From the NCBI RefSeq assembly GCF_037975245.1, contig NC_092568.1, forward strand, positions 10,253,501-10,317,500: 64,000 nucleotides of DNA, in the 5' to 3' direction. Shown here one piece after another: positions 24,179-38,255 of this stretch. The stretch is from Apostichopus japonicus. Its lineage: Eukaryota; Echinodermata; Holothuroidea; Aspidochirotida; Stichopodidae. The notes below the pieces were generated by a model, which was given only the letters and a program-made list of their open reading frames with translations, was not told where the DNA came from and made no database searches. The translations under genes were made by a program, and so were the position numbers. The stretch's first letter is position 1, and each line of letters starts with the position of its first letter.

Positions 24179-27100
24179 CCTTTCACATCCACCTCTGTCG
24201 TTTGCAAGAGTAAATTGACACGATAGTAACATAACGAAATGGCTTCTCGTTCCTGCCTTTTCTTCTCATACAAAGCAAACTTCAACTTCCTGTTCTGGTG
24301 ATCAAGAACTGGAGGTCTGATATCAAGCATTGGGTCCATGTAGATGCACCGCGGTCTGAGATTAGTGTATGTTGTTCTAAAGCCGCACATCGAGCGTGAG
24401 GTCTGATCTGTAAGGCCTTAATAATTAAGAATATTTACCCTGTTGGTATTCCTCATGTTTAACTAAGTACTCTTAAACATTTGTAACTCTCAAGAACCGA
24501 TGGATGTAATTCAGTGTCTAAACCCTCAACGGTTGGTAATTTCTACCAAAAATGAACAGAGGGGCTGGAAGGTTTGTAGGCAGACCTTCATGTTTCAAGT
24601 CATGCATTTATTTGTTTGATTTTCAGTTGTCGCAGAATGTCAACTCATTTTAAGTTCTTTCTGCCAACAGCTTCGTTATCACTATATCGGTCGGTTAGTG
24701 TAGGGATTTAGAAATTGTTATTGTTTATAGACTCAATTTGAGTTTCAAACAAATAGTTTTCTTAGCTAGTACTTTTAGTCTTTGATGCCTTTACACCAAA
24801 ATTTTAATTTGTGGATGAGCATCATGAAAACATTATAGCTATTCAAAATCCCTCTCACAGGGATGTAGAATTATGAGGTCAATTTCATTAACTCGTCGGT
24901 CGGTGACCTACATATATATCATAACAATTTGGTTTGTTTTACATAGCTACACTTAATTTGTACGCATTAAGACCAAACTTAATTTGTGGATCATGGGCTT
25001 TAGTAAAAGTTCCGTTTCTTGCTTATTTCTTTCTTTCCAGGAAGCAAGTAAATATCTTCCTTAACCCGTCGCCTCTCCTTAAAGCAACATCTTTGAGTTA
25101 AATTTGAAGATGTTTTTTTCCCTCTGTCAATAGTCCATTACGACTGCACTTGTTTGTTTAATTAACAACTGTTCAATTAACTTCATTCTTACATTAGATC
25201 TAAAATGATCAGTTATCTAAAAATCAGTTTGAACTTTTGGTCAGTATGTTTTGGTTCAGTGTCGGTCGGTACAGGCATTTGGCGATAGAAATTGAGGGAA
25301 AAACGACCATTTTGCCAACAAATTTTTTTCAGAATAAAATGAAATTGCTGTTTAATACTCTGTATTTATTTGAATGAAATAGGTAGATATTAAAAAAAGC
25401 ATATCTTCCTATCAATTGTTCCATCTCAAGAGGGGATTATTTTTGCAATCACACTTTTTGGTCAATCTTGTTAATGCTGGATAATCTTGATCGGATCGCT
25501 AAAATTTTGAATCCACCACAGTATCGCTTGAAGTTCAATCTTCACCTTAAATTACGTATATACCGAATATCATCTCCATGCGTGAAGAGATAGTAGCAAA
25601 AATTTGTGTAAAATTTTCCAATCATATCTGTTAAAAAAAAATATGCAGAGTGATTGTGCCGTTTGGTGAGAAAATCACGTGAGTGGTTTCCAGACCCACA
25701 TATTGATACATGGAATGATTAATCAGGAATAAACAAACCTGGCATGGAAACATTGTTCAGCTCGCGACTCCTTTATTATGACGGATGAGCCCTAACGTTT
25801 GCATTCTCGTCGATAATAAATACTGTTTGTAATATTACGGGAGAGTGTTGGCATGCATACAACACCCAGGTACCGTTTGCTGCTAAAAAAAAAGTCAAAT
25901 CAAACACTCTCATAACACTAAATATTCTCTTTATCGAAGATGGGGTAATTATTTGCGCAAACAACCCATCATTCATCGTTTTTTTTTTCCGCAATTTTTT
26001 TTCGAGGTGTTGCCTCGTCGTCTGCAAATACTTCTTAAAAGCAGGTGCAGTCGTCTGCCAGGTTCTCGGCGACGTGTTCTTCGCACGAAATTAACCAATT
26101 CCGTTGAATAACCATTAGCCTTGACACTGTGCATAGGTCTCGTAAATTTTTACCTTTCCTCTGTATCACAGCGGCGACTTTTTTTCTTCTTCTTCCTCTT
26201 TAGTTTGGCTTGATTTTGTGAGTGATTGAGCAACATCTTAAAAACTGACCAGGAGAATAATTGCATTTATGGTTACTTCCACTAGCCTAGCTACATCAAA
26301 ACCTGCACCATGCCCACCTCCCCCCTAATTTTTCCCCCTCCACCTCTCTCTCTCTCTACATCCCTCCCTCTCTTTTTTTTTTTGTGGGCGGCTGCAATCC
26401 ATCCAGGGTTGTGATCTCGCCACTCACTTCATCCAACCTCTAGTATCGTTGAACTTTTTAATCATGCTTGAGTTTTTCTATTGATTTTGATGATGTAAGC
26501 AACGCTGCTGCCCTGGATGTAGAAATGATTCGATGAGATGATTCTGCTGCATACTGTCGGAGAGAGAAAGAGCGAGAGAGAGAGAGAGGAGAGGAGAGCC
26601 TCATTTATCTGTAACCTTGCCAAGGCTGAAGGGGAACACGGCCTTTGCGCAGTGGCGTGACTCTCTCTTCATCTACATGCCTACTAAAACAAGCATGGAC
26701 ATGTCTTGTCTCATGATCAACTCATGTATTCCCTAGCAACTACCTTAGCGATTTCCTTTTTCCTATTTATATGTTCTTCTCGTTTTTCTCTCCAAAATTC
26801 TCCTGCCCCCCCCCCTCTTTTGACGTAGATGTGAGTGAGTGGCAGTCGTTGCATGTTGAGTCATGTTGTCTCATGTGCTAGAGTTCTTTATCATATATGA
26901 ATAAGTTCAACTCTTTAATTATCAGGCATCATCTCAAAATGTATGCCAAATTTTTGGCGATATTGAACGATCGTGATACAATACCTACTTCAATTACACA
27001 TCCACTTTTAATTCCTCTATTAATTGACTCTCAGCTTCGGTGGCATATCTCTTGCCGGTCGTCGTTACCTCGTTTTTTTTATTAACGGCCCTCCATCTAT

Positions 27101-29300
27101 TTGACCCGTCTCGAGTCTTTTCACCGTAATTTGCTTCTCAGAAGAATATCCAGACCAAGACAAGATTTGCCTCTTTGCACTAAATTGTGTTTTTTATCAG
27201 GAAGGAAAGACCTGGTTGAAGAGTTCAGTAATTCTTGTTGGCGCTGTTAATGTAGGAGTATGTAAAGAAGAAGAAGAAAAAAATAAAAAAATAAAAACAG
27301 AATGAAAAATAAAATAATCCAAGGTCGAGGAGGGATGGATGCATTATGGATTACAAGGGTTCATATTGTGTCTGATATCATTTACGAAACGTTGCTTTCT
27401 GCATTCATTTGAATAAAACAAAGAAGTACCACAGTTTAATTTCCGAGTAAGATGTTTGTTACTATCTATTGTTTAGGAGCTGAGCTTTGATGAAGCCAAC
27501 CTTTTTAATGGCTTTTTCCAGGTTTACATAGTTGAAAATAGTAGGTCAAGTTTTATTGGGGAAGGGGGGGAGGGATTGGGTGGGCAAATAGGAGGTCAGC
27601 CGAAAGATTTTCTTATTTCTAATTAGTCCTAGCAGCAAAGAAAATTTTAGAAAATTTTTGGTCTGTAAAAAACTTCAGTGATACTTCCCTTTAAAATTTG
27701 ATGTTTTCGAAGTTGTATAGCAACGGTTGCAACCCGGATTAGTAAGTTTTCAGTAGCTGCGAGTTATATATCGGTGTAGGATCTTTATTACCTAACAGTT
27801 TGCTCGTAAAAGCCGACTCTTTTTCGTGCATACATACCGTACGTAGCATTATGTCTTTGATTAACGTCCCAGTGGTCACAGGTATTTATCAAAGCCTCTT
27901 TTGGTTTTTATTGACAACTTGATGCATTTTCCGATCCAGCGATTATCATTCCCGGGCCGAAAGGAATGTGCGGAAGTATAAATCAATAGACTGTATAACT
28001 AACTATTTAGCTGCACAGGTATTAACGAAAACATAAAAATATCAACATTTCTTTAAGCAGATGATTAACGACGAATGACTCAAAGACGTTTGTCCATAAA
28101 CTTTTCTTTGCTTTCGCATGTTAACCCTGACGATTTGACGAAAGACAGTCGACTGTGATGCGTGCACGCATTGCCGTGTCAATGAAAACTTTGAAAATAT
28201 AAGATTGATTATAATTAAGTGTGAAATGTTGTTTACAAAGAATTTTAATATATTTTCGGGATCGGTTCCCAGAAAAAAAAGCAGGTAGATTAAAGAGTTC
28301 ATGTCCAAATGATATGAATTTATGTAAAGAGTTATTAGGTATTGATTGATTTGTGAAATGAAATGGCAGCTAGAAGGGCCACCTACTTTAAACAAAATGT
28401 CACATTTTTATAGAAAGAGCTTCCTCTGAGTACGAATTAACAACCGTGCCGCAATGTGCGTGGATTTATAAAAAATAATAATATGTGTGATGTGATTATT
28501 TATTAAAACATCTAGTGACGAGTTTGTTTGAAAATGCTATTGTTCCTTCCCATGGGAGATGGGGATAGGAGGGAGGGATGGAGGGACGGAGAGAGGAGGC
28601 TTAAAATTGAGATGTATCCATTCAGACCTAACTGGTCAATAAGGTCATTCCTTTTGTTCATGTGTGGAATCTTCATGAAACTGGAATGAAGATGACCCCT
28701 TTGACTTTTGCTAAAATTTGTAGCTTTGTCCTCGCTTGGCAATGGTTCTAAGCATTTAATGTCAAAACTATAAATAAAGTAGATTACTGCTCAATATAAG
28801 TCACAGTACATACTCTTTCTGGAAAAGGGCCAACCCCATGACACGACAATAGATATACCTTGACAACATGGCAACAAAAACAGCTTATTTCTAAGAAATC
28901 CTCAAGCTAGCTGCACTCGCTTAGAATCCTTTCACCCTAGTCGGTTCAAAGACAACGCCAAAGACAGGTGGAAGACATGTCCAGGCTTGTTTAGCATATA
29001 TGACATCGGTATGGTACACACTGTACGAGGTGCGAAACAAAGTTCCATTGTTTATATTTTAGGATGATGATATTTTTGGCTTGTAGCTTAAGTTTATCAG
29101 TAAAACAAAGCCATTGTGTCAGGTCAAACGGTTAATTGGTGAGCAGTTCCAGAGAGATGGATGATCTGTTAGTACGTGTAACTCATTTTGGTATTAGGAA
29201 TTACAGTTTAAACCACAAGCGTCAGGTCTTTGAGTTTTTAATACTCAAGAATTGTATTTTTGTTACCTTCAGCAACAATTTTACTGTTTGTAAGATGACA
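24179..29300. other. Intron sequence without recognised genes
   Basis: Contains CT/GA-rich stretches near 26345-26357 and 26566-26597, and purine-rich AAG/AAA patches near 27268. No shared repeat or coding exon recognised. Confidence 0.5.
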
Positions 29301-29301
29301 A

Positions 29302-29767
29302 AAGTTTAAAGTTTACTCTTGTTGGTAAAGATCTAAGGGGAGGGGCTGGTTGATGTCCTGTGTGATGTATCATTGTACTATCAGGGAGTGAAGATGTGAT
29401 TATGCTTCCCCTTGGATTGTCTATTGCAAGAGAACAGTGCCATTTCTGAAATTAAAAAGTTTAAAGTTTACTCTTGTTGGTTAAGATCTAGGGTGAAGGG
29501 CTGGTTGATGTCCTGTGTGATGTATTGTTGTACTATCAGGGAGTGAAGATGTGATTATGCTTCCCCTTGGATTGTCTATTGCAAGAGAACAGTGCCATTT
29601 CTGAAATTAAAAAGTTTAAAGTTTACTCTTGTTGGTTAAGATCTAGGGTGAAGGGCTGGTTGATGTCCTGTGTGATGTATCGTTGTACTATCAGGGAGTG
29701 AAGATGTGATTATGCTTCCCCTTGGATTGTCTATTGCAAGAGAACAGTGCCATTTCTGAAATTCATT
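29302..29767. repeat. 155-bp tandem triplication
   Basis: Three consecutive copies, with GTTTACTCTTGTTGG starting at 29311, 29466 and 29621. The copies are nearly identical, so the amplification is recent. No open reading frame spans it. Confidence 0.92.
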
Positions 29768-29812
29768 TATAGACATAAGTCAGTATTATACGGAAGAAGT
29801 TCCATAATTTGA

Positions 29813-29832
29813 AAAGAGAGAGAGAGAGAGAA
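29813..29832. repeat. GA microsatellite
   Basis: Ten GA units, shortly after the 155-bp triplication. Confidence 0.85.
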
Positions 29833-29910
29833 GAAAAATCAAGAATCTGAAGATTCAGGCTTATTTAATATAAAATAAATTTCCTTAAATAGTATCTTTC
29901 TCTATTAGTT

Positions 29911-29950
<40 letters not shown>
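29911..29950. repeat. TA microsatellite
   Basis: About 19 TA units. Confidence 0.9.
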
Positions 29951-29952
<2 letters not shown>

Positions 29953-32900
29953 GCTAGATTTCCAAAAATGCTCCAACATTCTAAGTACATTTACAAAATG
30001 CACCAGCTTGGAAGACAAGTACATGTATGTAAAGACTGCTAAAATATGAGTGCAAAGAACATGTAAGGAATACATACAGTAAAGTGTGCATGATTTAAAT
30101 GACTTATTGTTACTATTGTTGTCGGGTTAAAGGTCGTCACCATGCAGTGAACATTGCTTCCAAACATGGTAGCAAGTCACGAGAAGGTCAGTCGACCGTG
30201 CTGCAAACTGCAACAAGCAGGGTTTATATAAACCATGATAATAAAAGCCATTTGTCCTCTTTGAGTCATTTTGATTGTCCAAGTTAATGGCCTTCAAAAA
30301 AGTTGGGAGGGTCAGAACCTTCAGGAATGCACTTTTTTTTTTTTAATCAAGATTCTAAAATTTGGGGCCCCAATGCCTTGGACTAGTAAAGATGGGCCCA
30401 TAGGTGCTTTTTCTTTTGTATAACATATAACTATAAAATATTGGTCTCATGTTTAGTGGAAGGGGGCCCATGTTTTATTTCTTGCATAAAGAGCTGTTTT
30501 TTTTCCAGTTTCCATTAAATTATGTCAAGTTGACTATAGAGCTCTGATTAGGAAACTTTACCTGTCGAGACCCTCAATATGAAAACACCTGATCAAAATG
30601 TTGGCTTACTGAACTTTTTTGTTGTTGTTTGAATGACTCAGTGGATAGTTAATCTTTGTCAGACCAGGCCTGATCTGCTGTTCATTAGTGTTCAACATAA
30701 ATATCATTTCCAGATCTGTCTGGATCAAAATTATGACCCTGTTGAATAATTGACACACACACATACGTACTCGAAATGGGGCTCAGTCGAACCCCCTCTC
30801 TGTCCGGCAACTTAACACAGCGTTTATAATTTATAGCCATTCTGTTCTGGTACAACGCCAACCTTCTCTTTCAATTGTGAAGTCGTTTATTTTGAACTGG
30901 TAATAATATTTACACCATTGATAATCAACGGATGGATGCATTTCTAAATACAATTATATCAAAGGCTGACAGAGTGTGACACAACGTTCTGAGTTTTATT
31001 TTTATTTTTATATAAAACCGTGACTAGAGCAAGGGCCTAGAAGTCTGATTTATTTCTGATACTGTAATTATAATACCAAAATCACATAGTATTAACATTT
31101 TGCTTCAAAGGCATAGTTTTGGTAGCTCAATGGTTAAGTTTCATTTCACGTTACGGAGGAGACGACAACATTTTTTTTGCGGGGCAATATCCAAATAGTG
31201 CCTTTGGCCAAAATGTGTTTAATACTTTACGTACACATTGAAAGAAAATTGTGTCGTTTTGGTAAAAGTTCAGAAATCATCAGAAGAATGACGACTAATC
31301 AATATATGAGGTAATTAGTTGCTCAAATTTTAGCCCTTCTTGAGATTACTTAAAATGTGGCTGACTGTTTGGGATTTACAAGTTGCTCTCTTGGTTTAGT
31401 ATGAAAGTGTTGAATTATAAGAATCATTTGCTACTTAAGTTTATAGTGCAGTAGTCATGGCCCTGTCACCACGTGACTAAGTACGTGACGCTCACCGTAC
31501 CAAAGGTTTGGGAAAGTTGTAAAAGAAAAGAACACAATTAAAGTTTCTGGGAACTATATTGTATGTCTGAACTCTTTCCTTCACATGTGTGACCATTCAG
31601 CTAGGGGACGTAATCTGCTAGGAGCCAAAAAACAAAACAGGTCACCAGATTAGAAATATAAAAACTATTCTAACATGCTGTTATATCATGATATCATAAA
31701 CAGATGCCAAAAACTTTTGGCTGACCATTTATCATTTCTCCCATTGTTTCAAAATGTCAATGAAATCAATCATAAAAGAAGAACAAACTTTAAGAGTATA
31801 CAACAGTGGACAACACTTGAGATCCTTATAACGTGCTTACTTCATATTTTTATAGCACCTCCTTTAAGAGGGGAATTTGCTTCTGTCATTTGTTCCGCTG
31901 CCTCTAATCAAGCATATTACAGATTTGTAAAGCCCGAAAGACCGCGATGCGGAACAAAGAACGCCAACAATGTTTGAATATACTCACCTTGATTCATGAC
32001 GGTGCCTCGTAAACTACCATCTTGTCAGCCTGCGAGAATCCGCCTGTGAAAGTACTGCTTTGCTCCGTTCCCTGGAGGCGTATTTTTTACTCTTTTTTTT
32101 TTCCATCTTTTAAATGTTCTCTCTTTTATGCAGCTATGATATGTCAAATAAAAATAAAATTCATTTAGAAAAGCTTCTCTTGCGTGGCGAAAGATTATAA
32201 CATTTTCGCCGGGCGCATTGCTGCGTAACTTTGTTGGGAAGAAGGAGAAATTTATTACCGGGATTTTGCGGGTCGCTCATGAGGAAAGATATTATATCCC
32301 GGGCCGACACAATTTCTAAACAGAAGTGTGTTGACAGAGAGAGAGTGTTTTAAGTATTATTATTAACTGTATCGGTGTGTGTATACAGAATGGAGATCTA
32401 GGTATGTTTATAGCGCCAGAGGTGCTAGACACGTAGATATTAAGTCTTTCCTCTAGTGCTTTACCTTGTTACAAAGTGTTTTTTTTTATATATAATACTT
32501 GAAGAACTACAGAGCAAATAAACACATGGAACCAGAATTAGATCCAATTTTTGTTTAGCGATGAGAGTTTGGAATATGTTTTAGGGTCATGGTGTCTAGT
32601 TTCCCCCTGAAAAAGAAGGTAGAATATTTAGTTATTGCATGATTCAATTTTCAATGATAGCAGTATAAAATCACTGATCATGTGGCGGGATTAATAGTGA
32701 TACTTTCTCTGTGTTCTATATAAATCCACTTTACCTGTTTCAAATAATTAGGCAAAACATACACAGCCCTCGTTTTCTTTTTTACTTCAACATCGGAAGT
32801 TTAATTTCTACGCCGACAGTTTTGAGATGTCAGACTATTCGGTATATGTAATGTGGTGTCAGTGGAAACCTTAGATCAAATGTTGAGTAACCATGACGAC

Positions 32901-35900
32901 TGTTGGTTGGCTTTGTACAAATGTTTGCAGTGCAGGCTCTGTACACTGATATCGACCATGTAATGTATGCGAGAGCTTGAATCTGCCGGGAAGGCAGAAG
33001 TCCTCAGATATCTTTGACAATTCCTACACAATTATGTATCATATCCGAGATGAGTCATACCCTAAAAATAACAAGTCATTTTCGGGATGCCTGGATCCTG
33101 CAGTTTGTATGTAATTCTTATAACTATAAAATAGCTTGGTGGGCTACATCCATAGTAGAACCGAGCTCTTTACAATTTGGATCCAGTCGCAACAACTTAA
33201 CTGAAACCTATGACGGGTGTAGAAGAAGACTTGTCATTTTTTTAATATATATTTTTTTATTAGCTATTAATATTTAACCCACTAGATATGTTTATATTCA
33301 TAAAAGGCAAGCGTATTTTTTTCTTCTTCCCTGTATTTATTTATGAACTATTTTGTTCCAATTTTTCTGTTATCTGATTTCTGACCTTTGGGGTGCATGT
33401 CGTATACCAAGATGGCAAAAGGTCCAAAGGGATAATCTCTCCAGACAAAGGAGGTAGGAAGGGATAATGGGAGAGTGAAATTACTGGGGGGGGGGAGGTA
33501 AGGGGGGGTGAGGGGGATGAGAAGTGACAATAGCCCCAAATTATGGGGAGAGGGAGCAGGAGTTGAAAGTGAACGGGTAGCACTTTGTTTGTCGTTTATG
33601 GTCCTGTCAGTAGTAACATAAGTATAAAGTAGTGGTTGGTGGATAAACTCTGCTGACCATTCCACAGACCCTCACTACCCCCTCCCGCCCCCACCCATAC
33701 CCTATTATCCTTACATCTTGTCCATGCAATCTCCACCACCATCAGATATCTAGCGTAAATTTTAACTCTGCCAGAATACTACCAGAGACAAGTGACAATA
33801 TTTTCCGATACGTGGAAGTTTATTCATCCACCGTGGATGAATTCTGGTAAAGATAATTATCGTCAATTATTTGGAGGTTGAAAAGCTGTTGTGGATATCC
33901 AGGGTAACTTTAATTGCATCAATTTGTATCAAATGATAAATTATGTATGATTTTTGTATAGATCCATGCAATATATGTCATCGCATGATTTCAAGTCTTG
34001 TGATTGGTTGCTTTGACTGCTTCAATCATAATTAGTTGTAACATAGAGATGTGAAAAGTTCAGCATAACTGTACATGAATCCGTCATAGGTTTGAACTTT
34101 AAATACGACAGTACTTCATGTTGATTCCGTTCGGCTCAGATTAGTTTGATGGCCGATGATAACTGTCGTCATGATTGCAGCAATGCATCATGGGGGCTGC
34201 AATTCATTTCTATGTTTTTCTGTATAAGGTTAAGTGTGAGTAGGTATAATATGATGGAAGTTGGTCAAGAATATATCTATTTATTCAAAAAAAAAAGGAA
34301 GAAAGATGCAACTTGGAAGATCTATGACATTCAATCAGAAATGTTACGCTGATATGTCCTTCACAGAAATGTTTGAGTGCAGGTAAGGTTTGTACAGTCA
34401 ACTTTAAAATAGGCTTAATTTGGGGGGGGGGGGGGGATGGGAATGCTTTTTTATTAATGCCAGATATTTAAGTCTGCTTGTTGGTTCAGACCTAATGGTG
34501 ATGTCATCTGTAGACTTCCTCAAGTCCTCAGTCTAGGATAATTTTAAACATGATACATTGCCATGATCTTCAAACTATTTACAAGCGGTACCTTTGTGTT
34601 AGTTGTTTATCCCAAGCATATCTGCCAGATATATGTCAGTGATGGACTGTTTGTTTTTGTAATTCTCTGTTGATAATTTCCACCAAAATATGTAATTATT
34701 TGTGATCTTAGGGTATTCATGCAGTTGTGGGAGTCTTAGACATTATTGTAGACTATACCATTTTTTAACAAAAAGAATAAAAGTTGTGCACAAGTTTGGT
34801 TGGATTTGGGCTGGCATCGCTGCCTTTAACAGTCAACTCCTTATCTTTCCATATATATATATATATATATTGCTTCTTTTAGTATTTCATTCTCTACAAA
34901 TGGTCTTTTTCCAAGAACAACTGATGATCTCAGATGGCTGTCAATTCCCATTTCACTTGTGTTTTATCTTGATATTTGAGTTTCTCCTTACATATATTTT
35001 TCTTATTCCATTTATAATTTATCCTCATTTTCTCTTCTGTGGGAATTTGCAGTTGCATCGGTTGGATTTACCATGTTGCTTTAGGCTATTACTACTATGG
35101 GAAAATCAAAAAAAAAAAAGCATATTTTTTTTTGCAGTGCTTGCATTTTGTCTTCATGTATGTGAAGTCTTCTTTCTTTAGTAAATATTTGATCAGATGA
35201 AGATGGCTCAATTGTTCATGCTGTTGTTAGTGTTAACATGCAGTACTTTTATGGAATGCTAGCTAAACGTTAAGCTATAGTTTGGTGACAGACTATGTGA
35301 GACTAGAAAGACATTCTACAATGTCGTATGTGACTTGTTTGAAAGAACATTTACGTTTGCCTTAGTGGAGAAATGAATTGTACATCACTACAGATATATT
35401 CAGCTCTATTGCCATGGTGACGTAAATAATTCTGCTCTTGGCAGAATGCATTCCTTGAAGATTTTACCAATTTTTTTAACCAAATGCAAAGAGTTGGAAA
35501 AGTTATAAAGAGTGAAAAATGCCCAGCTTTCAAGAGTAATTAATTGACCCGCAATATTCTGTTCTATGTTTCGACTCCCTAACGTACACGTTGGCAATGC
35601 AGCTGTGGATGTTATGTCCGTGCAGTTTGAAACCAGTTAGGTCCTGCTGTGTCTGTAGATAAGGGGGGTTGGGGGGGCGGGGGCTGGGGGCTGAGTAATC
35701 TGTCCACTTTTTGTCTTTCTGTGCCATATTCTAGAGATGTCTGGTGATTCATTCTGCCCTATTCATTGAATAAGACGTACATGCATGTTTTATGCGATAT
35801 AGGGGCCGTTTTTGTTACTCATTTATTCTTCTAATCCGGGGTTTTTCCATTCTCACTTTTCTTCAATTATATTACTCATCCTTTGATTCATCTTAACAGG

Positions 35901-36415
35901 GATCTCTGTTTTTTTTCCCCTTTTCCTTTTGTATACTTCACTTTTCTAACTCTTGCCCTAAAAAAAGCAAGAATTTCCGTTCATCCACGTATATAAGTAA
36001 GTACAGGCCTTGAATTTCTGAGTAACGAATTTACAACAAGTCAAGAAGTTTGAAGAAGTAAAAGTAAAAAAAAAAATAGAAAAGAAAAAGGAAGCTGTTC
36101 TTTGCTAACTGCTGCAAGGAGTTATAGGTTGGAACATGTCTAGGCTTGTTTCCAACATGAGTAAGTCTGACAAAGTGTTTGAATGACGAACGGAACATTA
36201 GTAGGTACCTGGGCATCCATCGTACGAGGACAGAAACAACGTCTGAAATTTGTCACTTTGCCAAGAAGAATTTGGAAAAAGTCTTTACTCCTTTGTGTGC
36301 TTGCATTCTCTGTGGAGTTACGATGGAGACGTATATTCAGATGCGTGCGGGCAAACTTAAAAGTGGACATTTTGATTCAAAGAGAAAAACTAGAACACAC
36401 GACGTATATGTATAG
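29951..36415. other. Intron sequence without recognised genes
   Basis: Holds a short TA run (34849-34870), G-rich tracts at 33486-33520, 34423-34437 and 35661-35695, and otherwise AT-rich unique sequence. Confidence 0.5.
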
Positions 36416-36419
36416 TACC

Positions 36420-36461
36420 CATATATACATACATATATATATCTAAATATCTATCTATATA

Positions 36462-36501
<40 letters not shown>

Positions 36502-36584
36502 TATATAGATATATAGATATATATATATATATATATAGATATATATATAGATATATATATATATATAAATATATATAGATATAT

Positions 36585-36637
<53 letters not shown>

Positions 36638-36719
36638 TAGATATTTAGATATATATCTAAATATCTATCTATATATCTATCTATATATATATATATATAT
36701 GTATATATAGATATATAGA

Positions 36720-36754
<35 letters not shown>

Positions 36755-36800
36755 CTAAATATCTATCTATATATGTATATATTTATATTTATGTATCTAT
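36420..36800. repeat. Complex TA / TAGATA satellite with palindromes
   Basis: About 380 bases of TA repeats interspersed with TAGATA, TATCTA and CTAAATATCTATC motifs in both orientations. A perfect palindrome of about 48 bp is centred at 36652/36653. Confidence 0.92.
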
Positions 36801-36885
36801 ATATCCATGAAAACACGTATGTAAACATCTTCTGTCTGAAATAAGAATTATAAAACTTGGTTTTATATATCTAAATATATATATA

Positions 36886-37190
36886 CCGGTGCTGTGGTGG
36901 GGGGGGGGGATAATGTTGGTGGCATTTGAAGCAATGAGGCTTTAGAGCAATCGGGAGGTTCGAGGTTTTATTCCTGGCCTGGTCATAGTAAGGTGGGGTT
37001 TTCCATCAATCTACGGTTTTCCCATCTGAAATGACTTTCTAAATTGAAAAGATTCCAAATTTGAGATAAAAATGTTGAATTGGAAGCTACCAGACGTGTA
37101 AGTTGTAATCTATAAGCCCTTGCGGGGTTTTCCCACATTTGTAGTCGCTTAAGCATCTTAAAAATAACTGCTGATTATTATTGATTATTA
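36886..37190 (+). repeat. tRNA-Ser-type SINE, copy A (head damaged)
   Basis: Begins CCGGTGCTGTGG and then GGTGGCATTTGAAGCAATGAG. It has a decayed B box (GGTTCGAGGTTTTATTCC), a shared body with TTTTCCCATCTGAAATGAC, and ends in an ATT-rich tail. A G-run replaces the A box. Same family as 37960-38255 and 60447-60610. Confidence 0.82.
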
Positions 37191-37959
37191 TATATACAAA
37201 TGCATATATCTAACAGTATGTGGGTATGTATATATCCTATATCATATATGGACCAATAGCCATATTAAGACTTGTAAATTGTTTGATCTCAGAAATGTGA
37301 CAGAAACAAAATGGATGAATCGTCACATGTTTGCGATAAATTCAAACCCCTGTTCCTGCCAAAATAACCGTAATTATTAAATGATTTCTAATACGTATAT
37401 TGTATCGAGATAATTGGATTCAATGCCAGCTATGCCGTACAATTTCGCTCCCAGATAAAAACATGGTTGCATCGTATATTATAGATCCTAGCTGTTTTTC
37501 GATATCATTTGACAGAATATAATTCAATATAATTAAACAGTTGCCTTATGGGTAAATATCTCTCTAGAATTGTTTTGGGTGCGCGGAAGGCTCAGAATAT
37601 GAAATGTCTGCAAATACGTTATCGACAGGCATCAGTAGAAAGCGTGCAAAAATTGTCAACAAGATATTTTGAAATCTTTCTCATCGGTATCATAAAGGTT
37701 TGTTATAGTATTAACTTGCTCGTTATTTGAAATGTGAAATTTTGGCATTTTGGTTTTAAGTATATTTGACCAAATGTTGAATTATGATCATGTCTTTAAA
37801 GCCTTAAACCTCCTTCAATTAAGGAGACATGGATAAACCACTGGTATCCATTCTCGGCCTTCTTGCTAATATCATGTGTAGCATTATGTTCCCTTTGTAG
37901 GGGAACCGTGGTACACATGACCTGACAATGATCAGGTGGTCACAGTCACGATTGCTTGA

Positions 37960-38255
37960 CCGGTGCTGTGGCCGAGTGGATAAAGGCGGTGGCATTTGAA
38001 GCAATGAGTTAATAGCAATAGGGAGGTTTTGGTGTTCGATCCCCGGCCGGGTCATAGTAAAGTGGGTTTTTCATCCAAGAGCAATCTACAGTTTTCCCAT
38101 CTGAAATTTTATTTCTAAATTGAAAAGATTCCAACTTTGACTTAAATGTTGAATTAGAAGCCAAATGTTGAGTTGTAATCCATAGCGCTCTCAGTGTTTC
38201 ACATTCTTGCTCGCTTAAACGTTGTAAACTAACTGCCTGATTATTATTATTATGA
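37960..38255 (+). repeat. tRNA-Ser-type SINE, copy B (complete)
   Basis: Head matches a type II tRNA: A box TGGCCGAGTGGATAAAGGCG, anticodon-loop-like ATTTGAAGC (UGA, serine), long variable arm and B box GTGTTCGATCCCCGG. The tRNA-unrelated body includes TTTTCCCATCTGAAATTT and TGTTGAATTAGAAGCC, and the tail is TTATTATTATTATG. RNA polymerase III would transcribe it if active. Confidence 0.85.

Noticed and set aside
31675-31977. 100-codon open frame
   Set aside because: No recognisable family and no supporting splice signals; left as intronic sequence.
34702-35181. 159-codon open frame, hydrophobic and Phe/Leu-rich
   Set aside because: It arises from T-rich intron sequence including a TA run and poly-A; no family resemblance, no start context or neighbours.
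37960-38050. Functional tRNA-Ser gene
   Set aside because: Continues into a repeated non-tRNA body shared by three copies; it is a SINE head.
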